Shown: positions 42,384 through 51,071, counted from the stretch's first letter. The stretch is DNA of 64,000 bases from Miltoncostaea sp963823515 (GCA_963823515.1 CAWGMB010000002.1:248001-312000); one strand, 5' to 3'. Notes: generated by a model not told the origin, from the sequence alone. Translations and numbers: made by a program.

Positions 42384-43844
42384 ATGCGCACCACCGTGAG
42401 GAAGTCCGCCGACATCGCGTCCGCGAAGGCCGACCTCCTGGTCGTGACGGTCCCCGCGGCCCCGAAGCCCCTGTCCGGACCGGCCGCGGAGGCCGACACC
42501 CTGCTCGGCGGGCTGCTGGCCGCCGCCGTCAAGGACGGCGAGATCGACGGCGCGCCCGGATCGGCCACGCGCTTCCACGCCGCCGGCCTCGGCGCCCCGC
42601 GCCTCGTGGTCGTCGGCGTGGGCGAGGGCTCGACCGAGGACTGGCGGGCGGCGGGGTCGGCCGCGGCCGGCGTCGCGAGCCGCGTCAGCACGCGCTCGGT
42701 CGCAATCGTGCCGCCTGCCGACGCCACGGCCGTGGAGGTCGGGGCGTTCATCGAGGGCTTCGGGGTCGGTGCCTACCGCTTCGACCGCTTCCGCACGGCG
42801 GACGACGCGCCCAAGGCGACCGCCGACCGCATCGCGGTGCACTCCCCCGCCGTCCGCACCGCCGACCTCCGGCGCGCCGACCGGATCGTCGCCGCGGTGA
42901 ACGGCGCCCGCGACCTCTCGAACACTCCGGGCAACCACCTCACCCCCACCGCGCTCGCCGAGCGGGCGAAGGAGCTGGCCGACGCGACGCCGGGCCTCAC
43001 CTGCACCGTGCTCGGCAGGTCGCGACTCGAGAAGCTCGGGGCGGGCGGGCTGCTGGGCGTGGCGCAGGGCTCGGCCGAGCCGCCCAAGATGATCGTGCTG
43101 CGGTACCGGCCGTCCGAGGTCGCCCGCCCCGGCGAGGTGCTCGGGCTGGTCGGCAAGGCGGTCACCTTCGACACCGGCGGCATCTCCATCAAGCCCTCCT
43201 CGAACATGGAGGACATGAAGCTCGACATGGGCGGGGGCGCCGCGGTGCTGGAGGGCGCCGCGCTGATCGCCGCGCTCGGGCTGCCCGTCGAGCTCGTCGC
43301 CGTGATCCCGTCCACGGAGAACATGCCGAGCGGCACGGCCATCAAGCCGGGCGACGTCATCACGGCGATGAACGGCCGCACGATCGAGGTCATCAACACC
43401 GACGCCGAGGGGCGGCTGATCCTCGCCGACGCCCTCACGCACGCCGCCCGCGAGGGCGCCACCCGGATGCTCGATTTCGCCACCCTCACCGGCGCGATCG
43501 TCGTGGCGCTCGGCGAGGTCTACGCCGGCCTGTTCGGATCCGACGACGACTGGACCGCGCTCGTGCGCGAGGCCGGCGAGACCTCGGGCGACCTGGCCTG
43601 GCCGATGCCGCTGCACAAGGGCTACGCCCCGCTCATCGAGAGCAAGGTCGCCGATCTGGCGAACTCGTCGAACAAGCGCCAGGCGGGGGCGATCTACGCC
43701 GCGCAGTTCCTGCGCGAGTTCACCGAGGGCGTGCCCTGGTGCCACGTGGACATCGCCGGCACCGGCATGATCGGCGGCAAGGGAACGGGCTTCGGCGTGC
43801 GCATGATCCTCGCCGTCGCCGAGCGGCTCGCCGCGCCGGCCTAG
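42384..43844 (+). CDS. pepA: Leucyl aminopeptidase (M17)
   Basis: A 486-residue two-metal peptidase. Residues 1-170 are the variable macro-like domain; the catalytic domain has GLVGKAVTFDTGGISIKPSS (lysine and metal aspartate), DMKLDMGGGAAVLE and the signature NTDAEGRLILADAL. It removes N-terminal residues from peptides. The ATG at 42384 follows GGAGG. It is divergent from the B12-binding gene. Confidence 0.96.
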   Translation: MRTTVRKSADIASAKADLLVVTVPAAPKPLSGPAAEADTLLGGLLAAAVKDGEIDGAPGSATRFHAAGLGAPRLVVVGVGEGSTEDWRAAGSAAAGVASRVSTRSVAIVPPADATAVEVGAFIEGFGVGAYRFDRFRTADDAPKATADRIAVHSPAVRTADLRRADRIVAAVNGARDLSNTPGNHLTPTALAERAKELADATPGLTCTVLGRSRLEKLGAGGLLGVAQGSAEPPKMIVLRYRPSEVARPGEVLGLVGKAVTFDTGGISIKPSSNMEDMKLDMGGGAAVLEGAALIAALGLPVELVAVIPSTENMPSGTAIKPGDVITAMNGRTIEVINTDAEGRLILADALTHAAREGATRMLDFATLTGAIVVALGEVYAGLFGSDDDWTALVREAGETSGDLAWPMPLHKGYAPLIESKVADLANSSNKRQAGAIYAAQFLREFTEGVPWCHVDIAGTGMIGGKGTGFGVRMILAVAERLAAPA

Positions 43845-43849
43845 CCCCG

Positions 43850-44077
43850 ATGGCCGCGTGGGTCATCCTGATCGGCTTCGCGGTCCTGGTGGTCGGCGTG
43901 ATCGTGAAGATCGGCATCGACGTGGCCGCCTATCTGCGTGAGGACCGCGAGGCGCACGGCGGCAGGCAGACCGTGGTCGCGGCCAAGCGGGCGGGCTTCG
44001 TGATCGTGCTCGTCGCGGTGATCGTGATCCTGCTGATCGTGCTGCCCCTGACCCTGTCCGCGCTCGGATACGACTGA
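43850..44077 (+). CDS. Small two-helix membrane protein of unknown function
   Basis: A 75-residue protein with two hydrophobic segments (VILIGFAVLVVGVIVKIGID and VIVLVAVIVILLIVLPLTLS) around a charged loop (LREDREAHGGRQTVVAAKRA). Its ATG lies six bases after the pepA stop and its TGA overlaps a possible CTG start of the TSUP gene. I do not recognise the family. Confidence 0.7.
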   Translation: MAAWVILIGFAVLVVGVIVKIGIDVAAYLREDREAHGGRQTVVAAKRAGFVIVLVAVIVILLIVLPLTLSALGYD

Positions 44078-44820
44078 TCGACCTCGCGCTCCTCTTCCTG
44101 GCGGGGATCGCGGCGGGGGCGGTCAACGCGGTGGCCGGCGGGGGCTCGCTCCTGAGCTTCCCGGTGCTGATCGCCACCGGCCTCTCCCCCCTCACGGCCA
44201 ACGTGACCAACACGGTCGCCCAGATGCCGGGATACCTCTCGATCGTCGAGGGCTACCGCCCCGACCTGCGCGGGCAGGGTCCACGCGTGCGGGCCCTGGT
44301 CGCGCCGACGCTGGTGGGCGCGCTGGCCGGGGTGGGGCTGCTGGCCCTCGGCGGGGAGGACACCTTCGAGGCCGTGGTGCCGTGGCTGATCCTCGGCTCC
44401 TGCGGCCTGCTGGCGGTGCAGCCCCGCCTGAAGGCCCGGCTGCAAGCGCGCGACGATGAGCGCACGGGGCTCTCGTTCGGCCTGGTCGCCGCCGTCGCCG
44501 CGGGCGCCGCCTACGCCTCATACTTCGGCGCCGCCGCCGGGGTGCTCCTGCTCGCGATCCTCGCCGTCGGAATCTCGGACCGCCTGCAACGGCTCAACGC
44601 GCTCAACCGCTTCCTGGTGCTGATCGCCAACGCGGTCGCGGTGCCCGCGCTGATCCTCGTGGCGCCGGTCGACTGGCCGTCGGTGGCCGCGCTCGCGCCG
44701 GCGACCCTGATCGGAGGGGCGATCGGGGCCCGGCTGGCGCGGCGCCTGCACGACCACCACCTGCGGGCGGCCGTCATCATCCTGGGCGTGGGCGTGGCGG
44801 TCTGGCTGATGGTGAGGTAG
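44074..44820 (+). CDS. TSUP family permease (TauE/SafE type)
   Basis: A 248-residue membrane protein with about eight helices. The first TSUP motif is AGAVNAVAGGGSLLSFPVLI and the second half has AAYASYFGAAAGVLLLAIL. The family exports or imports sulfite, organosulfonates or similar anions. No ATG, GTG or TTG precedes the first motif in this frame except a GTG at 44131 inside it, which would delete helix 1. A CTG at 44074 overlaps the upstream TGA as CTGA and gives the expected N-terminus (LIDLALLFLAGIAAGAVNAV), so I take it as the start. Confidence 0.8.
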   Translation: MIDLALLFLAGIAAGAVNAVAGGGSLLSFPVLIATGLSPLTANVTNTVAQMPGYLSIVEGYRPDLRGQGPRVRALVAPTLVGALAGVGLLALGGEDTFEAVVPWLILGSCGLLAVQPRLKARLQARDDERTGLSFGLVAAVAAGAAYASYFGAAAGVLLLAILAVGISDRLQRLNALNRFLVLIANAVAVPALILVAPVDWPSVAALAPATLIGGAIGARLARRLHDHHLRAAVIILGVGVAVWLMVR

Positions 44821-44862
44821 GGCGCCGCGCTCGGGTGTGGCCCGTCGGGGTGTCCTGACTCG

Positions 44863-45125
44863 GAGCGGTCTCACCCCTGCGGGGGACGAGGTGGCTCGCT
44901 CCCTCTGCTGGGGACGAGGTGGTCTCGGTCCCTCTGCTGGGGACGATCGTCTGGGGCGTCAACGGTGCGCTCACCCCGGACGTGCGTCGAACGCACGACC
45001 GTCGCCCGATCGCGTCCCCGGCACGGCGATCATCCCCGCAAGGGGAGTGAGACCACCCGAAGTGGTCCAGCCTGAAGTGGTCTCAGCCTGCGAAGTGGTC
45101 TCAGCCTGAAGTGGTCTCGGTGCCC
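44863..45125. repeat. Cluster of direct and inverted short repeats in a gene-free stretch
   Basis: The gap 44821-45150 has no gene. It holds three related units of 25-29 bases at 44863-44887, 44888-44915 and 44916-44944 (consensus GAGGTGGTCTCGGTCCCTCT then GCTGGGGAC). A fourth, inverted copy at 45028-45058 matches the third unit plus GATC. Four shorter direct copies of GAAGTGGTCTCAGCCT follow at 45059, 45074, 45092 and 45108. Between them CGTGCG-TCGAA-CGCACG is a small hairpin (about 44981-44997). Spacing is irregular and units vary, so this is not a CRISPR array. Confidence 0.75.
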
Positions 45126-45150
45126 TTCCTCGGGACCGAGTGGCCCCGAC

Positions 45151-46095
45151 CTACTCCAGCCCGGCCCGCTCCAGCACGAGATCGACGGCGCCGGAGGGGT
45201 CGAGGCGCCGGTCGAGGATCCGGTCGATCAGGCCGTCGGTGAACTCCGGGTCCGAGGCCGCCTCCACCCGCCGCGCCAGGCGGTCGGCGGCGAGGGCGCG
45301 CAGCTGCCGGGCGAGGCCCGCGCGGCGGCGGGCCACCAGCCGGCCGTCCGACTCGAGGAAGGCGCGATGGCGCTCCACCTCGGCCCAGAGGTCGGACACG
45401 CCGCCGTCCTCGAGCGCGCGCACCCTCACGATCGGCGGCTCCCAGTCGCCTCCGGGCACGAGGCTGAGCGCGTTGGCGAGCTCGGAGACCAGCAGGTCGG
45501 CGCCGGGCCGGTCGGCCTTGGTCACGCCGATCACGTCGGGGATCTCCATCAGGCCGGCCTTGATCGCCTGGACGCCGTCCCCGCTGCCGGGCATCAGCGC
45601 CAGGACGACCGTCTCGGTGAGGGCCTGCACCTCGACCTCGTTCTGGCCGGAGCCGACGGTCTCGACCAGGACGACGTCGAACCCGGCGGCGTCGAGCACC
45701 AGCACGGCGTCGGCGGTCGCCTCGGCGAGCCCCCCGAGATGGCCGCGGCTGGCCATCGAGCGGATGAAGACGCCCGGGTCCAGGAAGTGGTCGGTCAGGC
45801 GGATGCGGTCGCCGAGGACCGCACCGCGGGTGAAGGGGCTGGTGGGGTCGACGCTGACCACGGCGACCCTCGTGTCCGTGGCGCGGAGGTGGCGGATCAG
45901 GGCGCTGATCAGCGTGCTCTTGCCGACCCCCGGGGCGCCGGTGATCCCGATGCGCCAAGCGTGGCCGGTGCGGGGGTGGAGCGCGGCGGCGAGCTCGCGC
46001 CCCTGGGGGCCGAGCCGCTCCACCAGGCTGATCGCCCGGCCGATGGCCCGGCGCTCGCCGGCGTCGATCCCGGCGATCACCTCCTCGAGGGTCAT
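45151..46095 (-). CDS. meaB: Methylmalonyl-CoA mutase-associated GTPase
   Basis: A 314-residue G3E-family P-loop GTPase. The Walker A is GITGAPGVGKSTLISALIRH, and VVSVDPTSPFTRGAVLGDRI, DVVLVETVGSGQNEVEVQAL and GVTKADRPGAD (NKxD variant TKAD) are typical of MeaB/ArgK. It guards and reloads B12 on acyl-CoA mutases. The likely client is the mutase whose small subunit is at 41873-42274. The ATG overlaps the hisC stop (ATGA). Confidence 0.95.
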   Translation of the reverse strand: MTLEEVIAGIDAGERRAIGRAISLVERLGPQGRELAAALHPRTGHAWRIGITGAPGVGKSTLISALIRHLRATDTRVAVVSVDPTSPFTRGAVLGDRIRLTDHFLDPGVFIRSMASRGHLGGLAEATADAVLVLDAAGFDVVLVETVGSGQNEVEVQALTETVVLALMPGSGDGVQAIKAGLMEIPDVIGVTKADRPGADLLVSELANALSLVPGGDWEPPIVRVRALEDGGVSDLWAEVERHRAFLESDGRLVARRRAGLARQLRALAADRLARRVEAASDPEFTDGLIDRILDRRLDPSGAVDLVLERAGLE

Positions 46096-47234
46096 GCGAG
46101 CTCGGCCAGCGCCTCGGCGGCGGCCGCCAGGAAGCGCGCATTCTCCTCCGGCAGCCCGATCGTGACGCGGAGGCATGTGGGCGCCCCGAAGGCGCGGGTC
46201 GGCCGGACGATCACACCGCGCCGCAGGAGCCCCGCGTTCAGCGCCAGGGCGCGCTCGGGCGAGCCGAGGTCGATGCAGAGGAAGTTGGCCGTGCTCGGGA
46301 GGGGCTCCAGGCCGAGCGCGCGCAGCCCCGACGCCGTCATCGCCCGCTCGGAGGCGTTCAGGCTGATCCGCTCGGGGAGGCGGGCGTCGGAGTCGGCCAG
46401 GCTCGCGACCGCGGCCGCCTGCGCGGGGGAGCTGACGTCGAACACGTTGCGCACCACGCCGAGCGCCGACACGAGCGCGCGCGGCCCGAGCATGTACCCG
46501 ACGCGCAGGCCGGCCAGGCCGTAGGCCTTGCTGAACGTGCGCATGCAGGCCATCGGGCGGCCCTCGGCCACCAGCGCGGCGCCGTCGTGGCCGCCGGGGG
46601 GCAGGTACTCGAAGTAGGCCTCGTCGATCACCGGCAGCACGTGGCCGGGCAGGCCGTCGAGGAAGCGGAGCAGGGCGTCGGCGTCGACGGCCGCCCCCGT
46701 GGGGTTGTTCGGGCTCACGACGACGACGATCTTGGTGCGGTCGGTGACCTGGGCGGCCAGGGCGTCGAGGTCGTACGCGCCGTCGGGGCCGAGGGCCGCG
46801 CTGCGGACGGTGGCGCCCTGGATCTGGGCGCCGAGGCGCCAGGACAGGAACGACGGCCAGCCCATGGCGATCTCGTCGCCGTGGTCGAGCAGCGCCAGGC
46901 ACATCATCTTGATCAGGCCGTCCACCCCCGCCCCGGGCAGGATCTGGAGCGGGTCGAGGCCGAGCCGAGCGGCAAGCGCGTCGCGCAGCGCCCACGACCC
47001 TGGATCGGGATAGACCCGCACGCCCGGCGCGGCCGCGCGCATCGCCTCGATCGCCGCCGGCATCGGCGGGAAGGGTCCCTCGTTCGAGGCCAGCTTGATG
47101 ACCGACCGTACGCCGAGCTCGCGCTGCACGTCCTCGACGGGGCGCCCGGGCTCGTAGACGTCCACCCCGCCGAGGGCGGGCCTCAACAGGCCCGGCGGGA
47201 GGGCGGTCGGTGCGGTCTGCGGGTCGGTGCTCAC
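46092..47234 (-). CDS. hisC: Histidinol-phosphate aminotransferase family enzyme
   Basis: A 380-residue fold-type I PLP aminotransferase. VIKLASNEGPFPPMPAAIEA, YPDPGSWALRDALAARLGL, SPNNPTGAAVDADALLRFLD, and the PLP lysine in RTFSKAYGLAGLRVGYMLG follow the HisC pattern; the C-terminus has GVIVRPTRAFGAP. An aromatic-amino-acid role is also possible, since no other his gene is nearby. The GTG at 47234 is supported by TACCAT eight bases before it. Confidence 0.88.
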   Translation of the reverse strand: MSTDPQTAPTALPPGLLRPALGGVDVYEPGRPVEDVQRELGVRSVIKLASNEGPFPPMPAAIEAMRAAAPGVRVYPDPGSWALRDALAARLGLDPLQILPGAGVDGLIKMMCLALLDHGDEIAMGWPSFLSWRLGAQIQGATVRSAALGPDGAYDLDALAAQVTDRTKIVVVVSPNNPTGAAVDADALLRFLDGLPGHVLPVIDEAYFEYLPPGGHDGAALVAEGRPMACMRTFSKAYGLAGLRVGYMLGPRALVSALGVVRNVFDVSSPAQAAAVASLADSDARLPERISLNASERAMTASGLRALGLEPLPSTANFLCIDLGSPERALALNAGLLRRGVIVRPTRAFGAPTCLRVTIGLPEENARFLAAAAEALAELA

Positions 47235-47242
47235 GCGCGGCG

Positions 47243-47248
47243 ATGGTA
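47243..47248 (-). promoter_or_regulatory. -10 box (TACCAT) of hisC-meaB
   Basis: TACCAT on the minus strand ends eight bases before the hisC GTG at 47234, consistent with a leaderless hisC-meaB transcript. Confidence 0.4.
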
Positions 47249-47319
47249 ATGGACGGAGCCCGGGGTGGTCAGGGTAGGTTCGCCCCGGCGTTCCGCCCTT
47301 TCCCGGAGGTTGAGCAACG

Positions 47320-47781
47320 ATGATGATCACCGAGCGCTCCAAGAGCGTCATCCCCTTCCGCCCCGCCGACGCCCAGAGCGTCGGGGAGGGTTCCTTCTAC
47401 CTGGACATGATCGTCTGGCTGAACGGCGACCGAGTGACGATCGGCGATCGCGTCGGCTTCAACTACGGCTGCTACGTGAACGGCTTCGGCGGACTGACGA
47501 TCGGTGACCGCTCGATCTTCGGGCCGTACACGATGATCCACACGGCCAACCACGAGATGGACCTCGGCGCGCCGATCCCCGACCAGGGGTGGACCTCCGG
47601 GCACGTCACCGTCGGCCCCGACTGCTGGATCGGCATGGGCGTGAGCATCCTCCCGGGCGTGACCATCGGCGAGGGCTGCGTCATCGGCGCAGGGAGCGTC
47701 GTGGCGAAGGACCTGCCCGACTTCTCGATCGCGGTCGGCAACCCGGCGAAGGTCATCCGCGACCGGAAGGCGGGGTCGTGA
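47320..47781 (+). CDS. Hexapeptide-repeat acyltransferase (maltose O-acetyltransferase-like)
   Basis: A 153-residue left-handed beta-helix protein. Repeats include VTIGDRVGFNYGCYVNGFGG and LTIGDRSIFGPY, with the catalytic histidine in MIHTANHEMDL; the C-terminus has the family ending VGNPAKVIRDR. It probably acetylates a sugar using acetyl-CoA. The ATG follows GGAGG. Its stop overlaps the glycosyltransferase start, so both likely decorate the same surface glycan. Confidence 0.88.
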   Translation: MMITERSKSVIPFRPADAQSVGEGSFYLDMIVWLNGDRVTIGDRVGFNYGCYVNGFGGLTIGDRSIFGPYTMIHTANHEMDLGAPIPDQGWTSGHVTVGPDCWIGMGVSILPGVTIGEGCVIGAGSVVAKDLPDFSIAVGNPAKVIRDRKAGS

Positions 47782-48914
47782 GGGTCCTCTTCCTCCAGCG
47801 CCAGCCCTGCATCCGCGCGATGAAGTACGCGCTCGGGCTCCGGGCGCTCCACCCCGAGGTGGTCCTCGGCTTCGCCTACCAGGGCAAGACCCTGAGCGGC
47901 TGGTACGGATCGGGCGACGAGCTCTTCGAAGGCTGGTGGTCGCTGCCGGCCGACGACGCCGCCTCGGCTCTCGCCGACTCCGTCGAGGAGTTCCGCCCGA
48001 CGCTGGTCCACAGCCACAACCTGCCTGACTCGCTCACCGTGCTCGCCCTCGACGTCCTCGACGGGCGCGTGCCGGTGATCCACGACGTCCACGACCTGCA
48101 GAGCCTGCGCCAGACCCCCTACGAGGACGGCTTCGACGACCCCGACGACCCGGCCGACCTCGAGTCGGCGGCGGTCGAGGGCTGCGCCGCGCTGATCGCG
48201 GTCTCGCAGGAGATGCTGGACGAGATCGACGCGCGCCACTCCACCCCCGCGCGGCGCCTCATCTTCGCCAACTACGCACTGGAGCGCGACATCGCGCCCG
48301 ACGCGTCCTCACCCCGGACGCCGTCGCGGCCGCCCCGCGTCGTCTACCAGGGCAGCCTGTCGGCGAACGGCAGCCACTACGACCTGCGCGACCACTTCGC
48401 CGCGATCGCCGCGTCGGGCCTGCCGGTCAACGTGTTCCCCAACCGTGCCGTGCCCGCGTACCGCGAGCTGGCCGCCCGCACCGACGGGATGACGGTCATG
48501 GAGACCCACGAGCCTGCGGCGCTCCTGCAGAAGCTGCCCGCCTACGACGTGGGCTGGACCGCGTTCAACACCGGGCTGAACGCCGCCCACCTCGACACGG
48601 CCCTGCCCAACAAGGCCTTCGAGTACCTCGCCTCGGGGCTCCCCATCGCCGTCGGCCCGCACCGCGCGCTGGAGCGCCTCGTGCGCGATCACGGCGTCGG
48701 CGTGGTGGTCGCGCGGCCGGGCGACCTCGCCGGGCGGCTGGAGGAGGCCGACCTCGGCGCGCTGCGCGAACGCGTGGCCGAGAGCCGGCGGCGCTTCACT
48801 GTCGAGGGCCACATCGGGGCGCTGGTCAACCTCTACCGCGAGACGGCCGGCTCGCCGGTGCCCGCCTTGGGGGCGGCCCGGCGGGAGGGGGCCGGGCTAC
48901 ACTCACCCCGGTGA
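47778..48914 (+). CDS. Glycosyltransferase, GT4-like
   Basis: A 378-residue GT-B protein. The N-terminal domain has VRVLFLQRQPCIRAMKYALG and VHSHNLPDSLTV; the C-terminal donor domain has VVYQGSLSANGSHYDL and the EX7E-like region LPNKAFEYLASGLPIAVGPH, typical of GT4 family enzymes. Donor and acceptor cannot be told. The GTG overlaps the acyltransferase stop (GTGA), and its stop overlaps the LON-domain start. Confidence 0.85.
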   Translation: MRVLFLQRQPCIRAMKYALGLRALHPEVVLGFAYQGKTLSGWYGSGDELFEGWWSLPADDAASALADSVEEFRPTLVHSHNLPDSLTVLALDVLDGRVPVIHDVHDLQSLRQTPYEDGFDDPDDPADLESAAVEGCAALIAVSQEMLDEIDARHSTPARRLIFANYALERDIAPDASSPRTPSRPPRVVYQGSLSANGSHYDLRDHFAAIAASGLPVNVFPNRAVPAYRELAARTDGMTVMETHEPAALLQKLPAYDVGWTAFNTGLNAAHLDTALPNKAFEYLASGLPIAVGPHRALERLVRDHGVGVVVARPGDLAGRLEEADLGALRERVAESRRRFTVEGHIGALVNLYRETAGSPVPALGAARREGAGLHSPR

Positions 48915-49529
48915 GCGACTCCCTCGATCTCGGGCTCTTCCCCCTCGACCTGGTCCTGCTGCCGGGAGAGCGGGTCCCCCTCCACCTCTTCGAGCCGCGC
49001 TATCGCCAGCTCTACGCCGACTGCACCCTGGAGGGCGCGCCCTTCGTGGTGGTGCAGACCGGACCCACCGGCACCGCGGAGGTGGGCTGCTCTGCGCGTT
49101 TCGAGACGCTGGTGCGCCGCTTCGACGACGGCCGACTGAACGTCCTGGTGCAGGGCGTCGCGCCCGTCAGGCTGATCGAGGAGACGGAGGGGCGCCTCTA
49201 CTTCTCGGCCCTGGTCGAGCCGCTGGAGGACGACCCCGCGGCCCGCGCCGGCCGAGCTGGTGGCCGACGTGCTCACCCGTTTCCGCGCCCTCGCGGGGCT
49301 GGGCGAGTCGGAGATGCCCGAGGCGCCCGAGGGCACCCCGCTCTCCTACGCCGTGGCCGGCGCCTTCGACCTGCCCGCGACCGCCAAGCAGGAGCTGCTC
49401 GAGAGCCGCGACGAGGGGGCGCGTCTTGCGATGGTCGCCGCGCTGCTCGCGACGGTCAACAAGGAGATGGAGCACGCCCGCATGGCCGCGCAGCGCGCGA
49501 GCACGAACGGGAAAGTCTCGACGCCGTGA
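48911..49529 (+). CDS. LON substrate-binding-domain protein with an apparent frameshift
   Basis: About 205 residues if one base is removed. From the GTG at 48911: LGLFPLDLVLLPGERVPLHL then FEPRYRQLYADCTLEGAPFV, the LON N-terminal (PUA-like) fold without an ATPase or protease domain. Near 49241 the frame breaks; deleting one C of the CCC in GCGGCCCGCG joins DDPAA to APAELVADVLTRF and continues through LPATAKQELLESRDEG to a stop at 49527-49529 that overlaps the ygfZ GTG. Without correction the frame runs through ygfZ as one 505-residue chimera. The role of solo LON-domain proteins is unknown. Confidence 0.75.
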
Positions 49530-50428
49530 CGCCGCCGGCGTCGGCGCCCGCGGGCCGCGAGGCGGGATACGGGCGCCTGCGCGCCGGAGCGCCTGCCGCG
49601 GTGCGCGGGCGAGCCGCGCTGATCTGGGTCGAGGGCCCCGACGCGGGGAGCTTCCTCCACGGGCTGTTGAGTAACGACATCACAGGGCTCGCCACGGGAT
49701 CGACGTGCGCGGCGCTGATGCTCGACGCCAAGGGGCGCGTGCGGGCCGACCTGCGGGTGCGCAACGACGGCGGTGGCGCCTTCACCCTGGTGGTGCGGCC
49801 TGAGCTCGCCGACGACGTCGCCGCCACCCTCGAGCGGTACCATTTCTCCGAGGACCTCGAGATCCTCGGTCCCGAGCCGACCGACCTCGTGACCGTCACC
49901 GGCGGTGGGGCGATCCCGGACGGGGTCGCCCAGATGGTGCTGGCGGGCGCCCTTCCGGGTGCGATCGACCTGGTCGTGGACGACGCCGCGGCGGCCCTCG
50001 CGGCGCTCGGCCTGGACGAGGAGCCCCCCGAGGCCCTCGAGCTGGCGCGCATCGCGGCCGGCGTGCCCGTGGTGGGAGTGGACACGGGGCCGTTGACCCT
50101 GGTGCAGGAGGCCGGGCTCGAGGGGGGCGCGGTCTCCTTCGACAAGGGCTGCTACCTGGGCCAGGAGACCGTGGCGCGGATCGCCTTCCGCGGGCACGTC
50201 AACCGCCGCCTCCGCGGCCTCGCATTGGGGGAGGCCGCCGCCGCCGGCGCCGCGATCTCCCGGGACGGGCGCGAGGTGGGCCGGCTCACCAGCGCAGGCG
50301 TGACACCGGACCTCGGCCCGATCGGGCTCGCCGTGATCCGCGCCGAGGTGGACGCGGGCGCGCAGGTGGCCGTCGAGGGGTCGGCGGCGCCGGCCCGCGT
50401 CGTCGAGCTCCCGTTCCGCGCGTCGTGA
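49526..50428 (+). CDS. ygfZ: YgfZ/GcvT-domain folate-binding protein
   Basis: A 300-residue protein of the YgfZ family, which uses folate to help maturation or repair of certain iron-sulfur clusters. The diagnostic motif is VSFDKGCYLGQETVARI with the conserved cysteine. The N-terminal GcvT-like part has LIWVEGPDAGSFLHGLLSND and LMLDAKGRVRADLRV. The GTG start overlaps the LON-protein stop as GTGA, and its own stop overlaps the next gene the same way. Confidence 0.93.
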   Translation: MTPPASAPAGREAGYGRLRAGAPAAVRGRAALIWVEGPDAGSFLHGLLSNDITGLATGSTCAALMLDAKGRVRADLRVRNDGGGAFTLVVRPELADDVAATLERYHFSEDLEILGPEPTDLVTVTGGGAIPDGVAQMVLAGALPGAIDLVVDDAAAALAALGLDEEPPEALELARIAAGVPVVGVDTGPLTLVQEAGLEGGAVSFDKGCYLGQETVARIAFRGHVNRRLRGLALGEAAAAGAAISRDGREVGRLTSAGVTPDLGPIGLAVIRAEVDAGAQVAVEGSAAPARVVELPFRAS

Positions 50429-50709
50429 GCGACCAGAGCGCGCGGGGTGCCCTCGCGGGACTGCTCGGCCCGGTGGGATCGGCCGCCCTGGAGCAGGCGA
50501 CGCGGGCGCTTGCACAGACCACCGACACCACCGCCGCCGCCCTGCGCGTGGCCGGCTGGACGGCCGCCGACTGGGCGTTCCGCTTCGAGCTCCCCAACAC
50601 CGCCCGTCACGTCGTGGTGCACGTGCCGCACGATGGCGCGCCCGTCGTGGTGCGCGACGCGGGCCCGGGGCCCGACCCCCTCGCGCCCGGGGAACCGCGC
50701 TCCCCCTGA
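50425..50709 (+). CDS. Hypothetical small protein after ygfZ
   Basis: A 94-residue protein with no motif I recognise. The first half is alanine-rich and helical (ARGALAGLLGPVGSAALEQA), the second half looks like two beta strands (FRFELPNTARHVVVHVPHDG). No membrane segment. The GTG overlaps the ygfZ stop (GTGA), which supports it being translated. Confidence 0.6.
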   Translation: MSDQSARGALAGLLGPVGSAALEQATRALAQTTDTTAAALRVAGWTAADWAFRFELPNTARHVVVHVPHDGAPVVVRDAGPGPDPLAPGEPRSP

Positions 50710-50777
50710 GCTGAGGCCGTCGCGGAGGGCGGGCGCCGGGACGTGAATCCGTCCGAGGGTGGTGGCACACTACGAAC

Positions 50778-51071
50778 ATGCGTTCGATCGCCCCTCAAGG
50801 TCAGCTCATCCTCTTCCCCGGCGCCGAGCCCCGGCCCGCCGCCGCCCCGCGCCCGCGACGGCCCACCCGCACCCAGCGAAAGGCCGAGCAACTCGATCGC
50901 ATCGCGGAGTCGGCCGAGCGCGAGCTCGCCGAGAGCTTCCGCGCGGGCGACGCCATCGGGGCCCGCGCCGCCCACGACCGGGCTCGGGGAGCCCGGCGGG
51001 CGGCCGAGATCCTCAGGGCCGGCCCCGACGGCGTCGCCGAAGTCCTCGGGGGGCACTCCACCGCCGCATGA
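50778..51071 (+). CDS. Hypothetical basic small protein
   Basis: A 97-residue protein, N-terminus RSIAPQGQLILFPGAEPRPA, then a basic stretch (RPRRPTRTQRKAEQLDR) and a helical region rich in Ala, Arg and Glu. I do not recognise it. It is preceded by a 68-base gap without a clear ribosome binding site and followed by a hairpin. Coding is plausible from length and codon pattern but not certain. Confidence 0.45.
   Translation: MRSIAPQGQLILFPGAEPRPAAAPRPRRPTRTQRKAEQLDRIAESAERELAESFRAGDAIGARAAHDRARGARRAAEILRAGPDGVAEVLGGHSTAA

Noticed and set aside
44978..45000. A tRNA-like hairpin region in the repeat gap
   Set aside because: Only one short stem is present; no cloverleaf, T-loop motif or acceptor stem can be built.
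44863..45125. Possible CRISPR array
   Set aside because: Repeat units differ in length and sequence, spacing is irregular, some copies are inverted and there are no cas genes.
48911..50428. A genuine LON-YgfZ fusion protein
   Set aside because: The middle of the single open frame is meaningless, while the alternative frame carries the rest of the LON domain and ends in a GTGA overlap with ygfZ.
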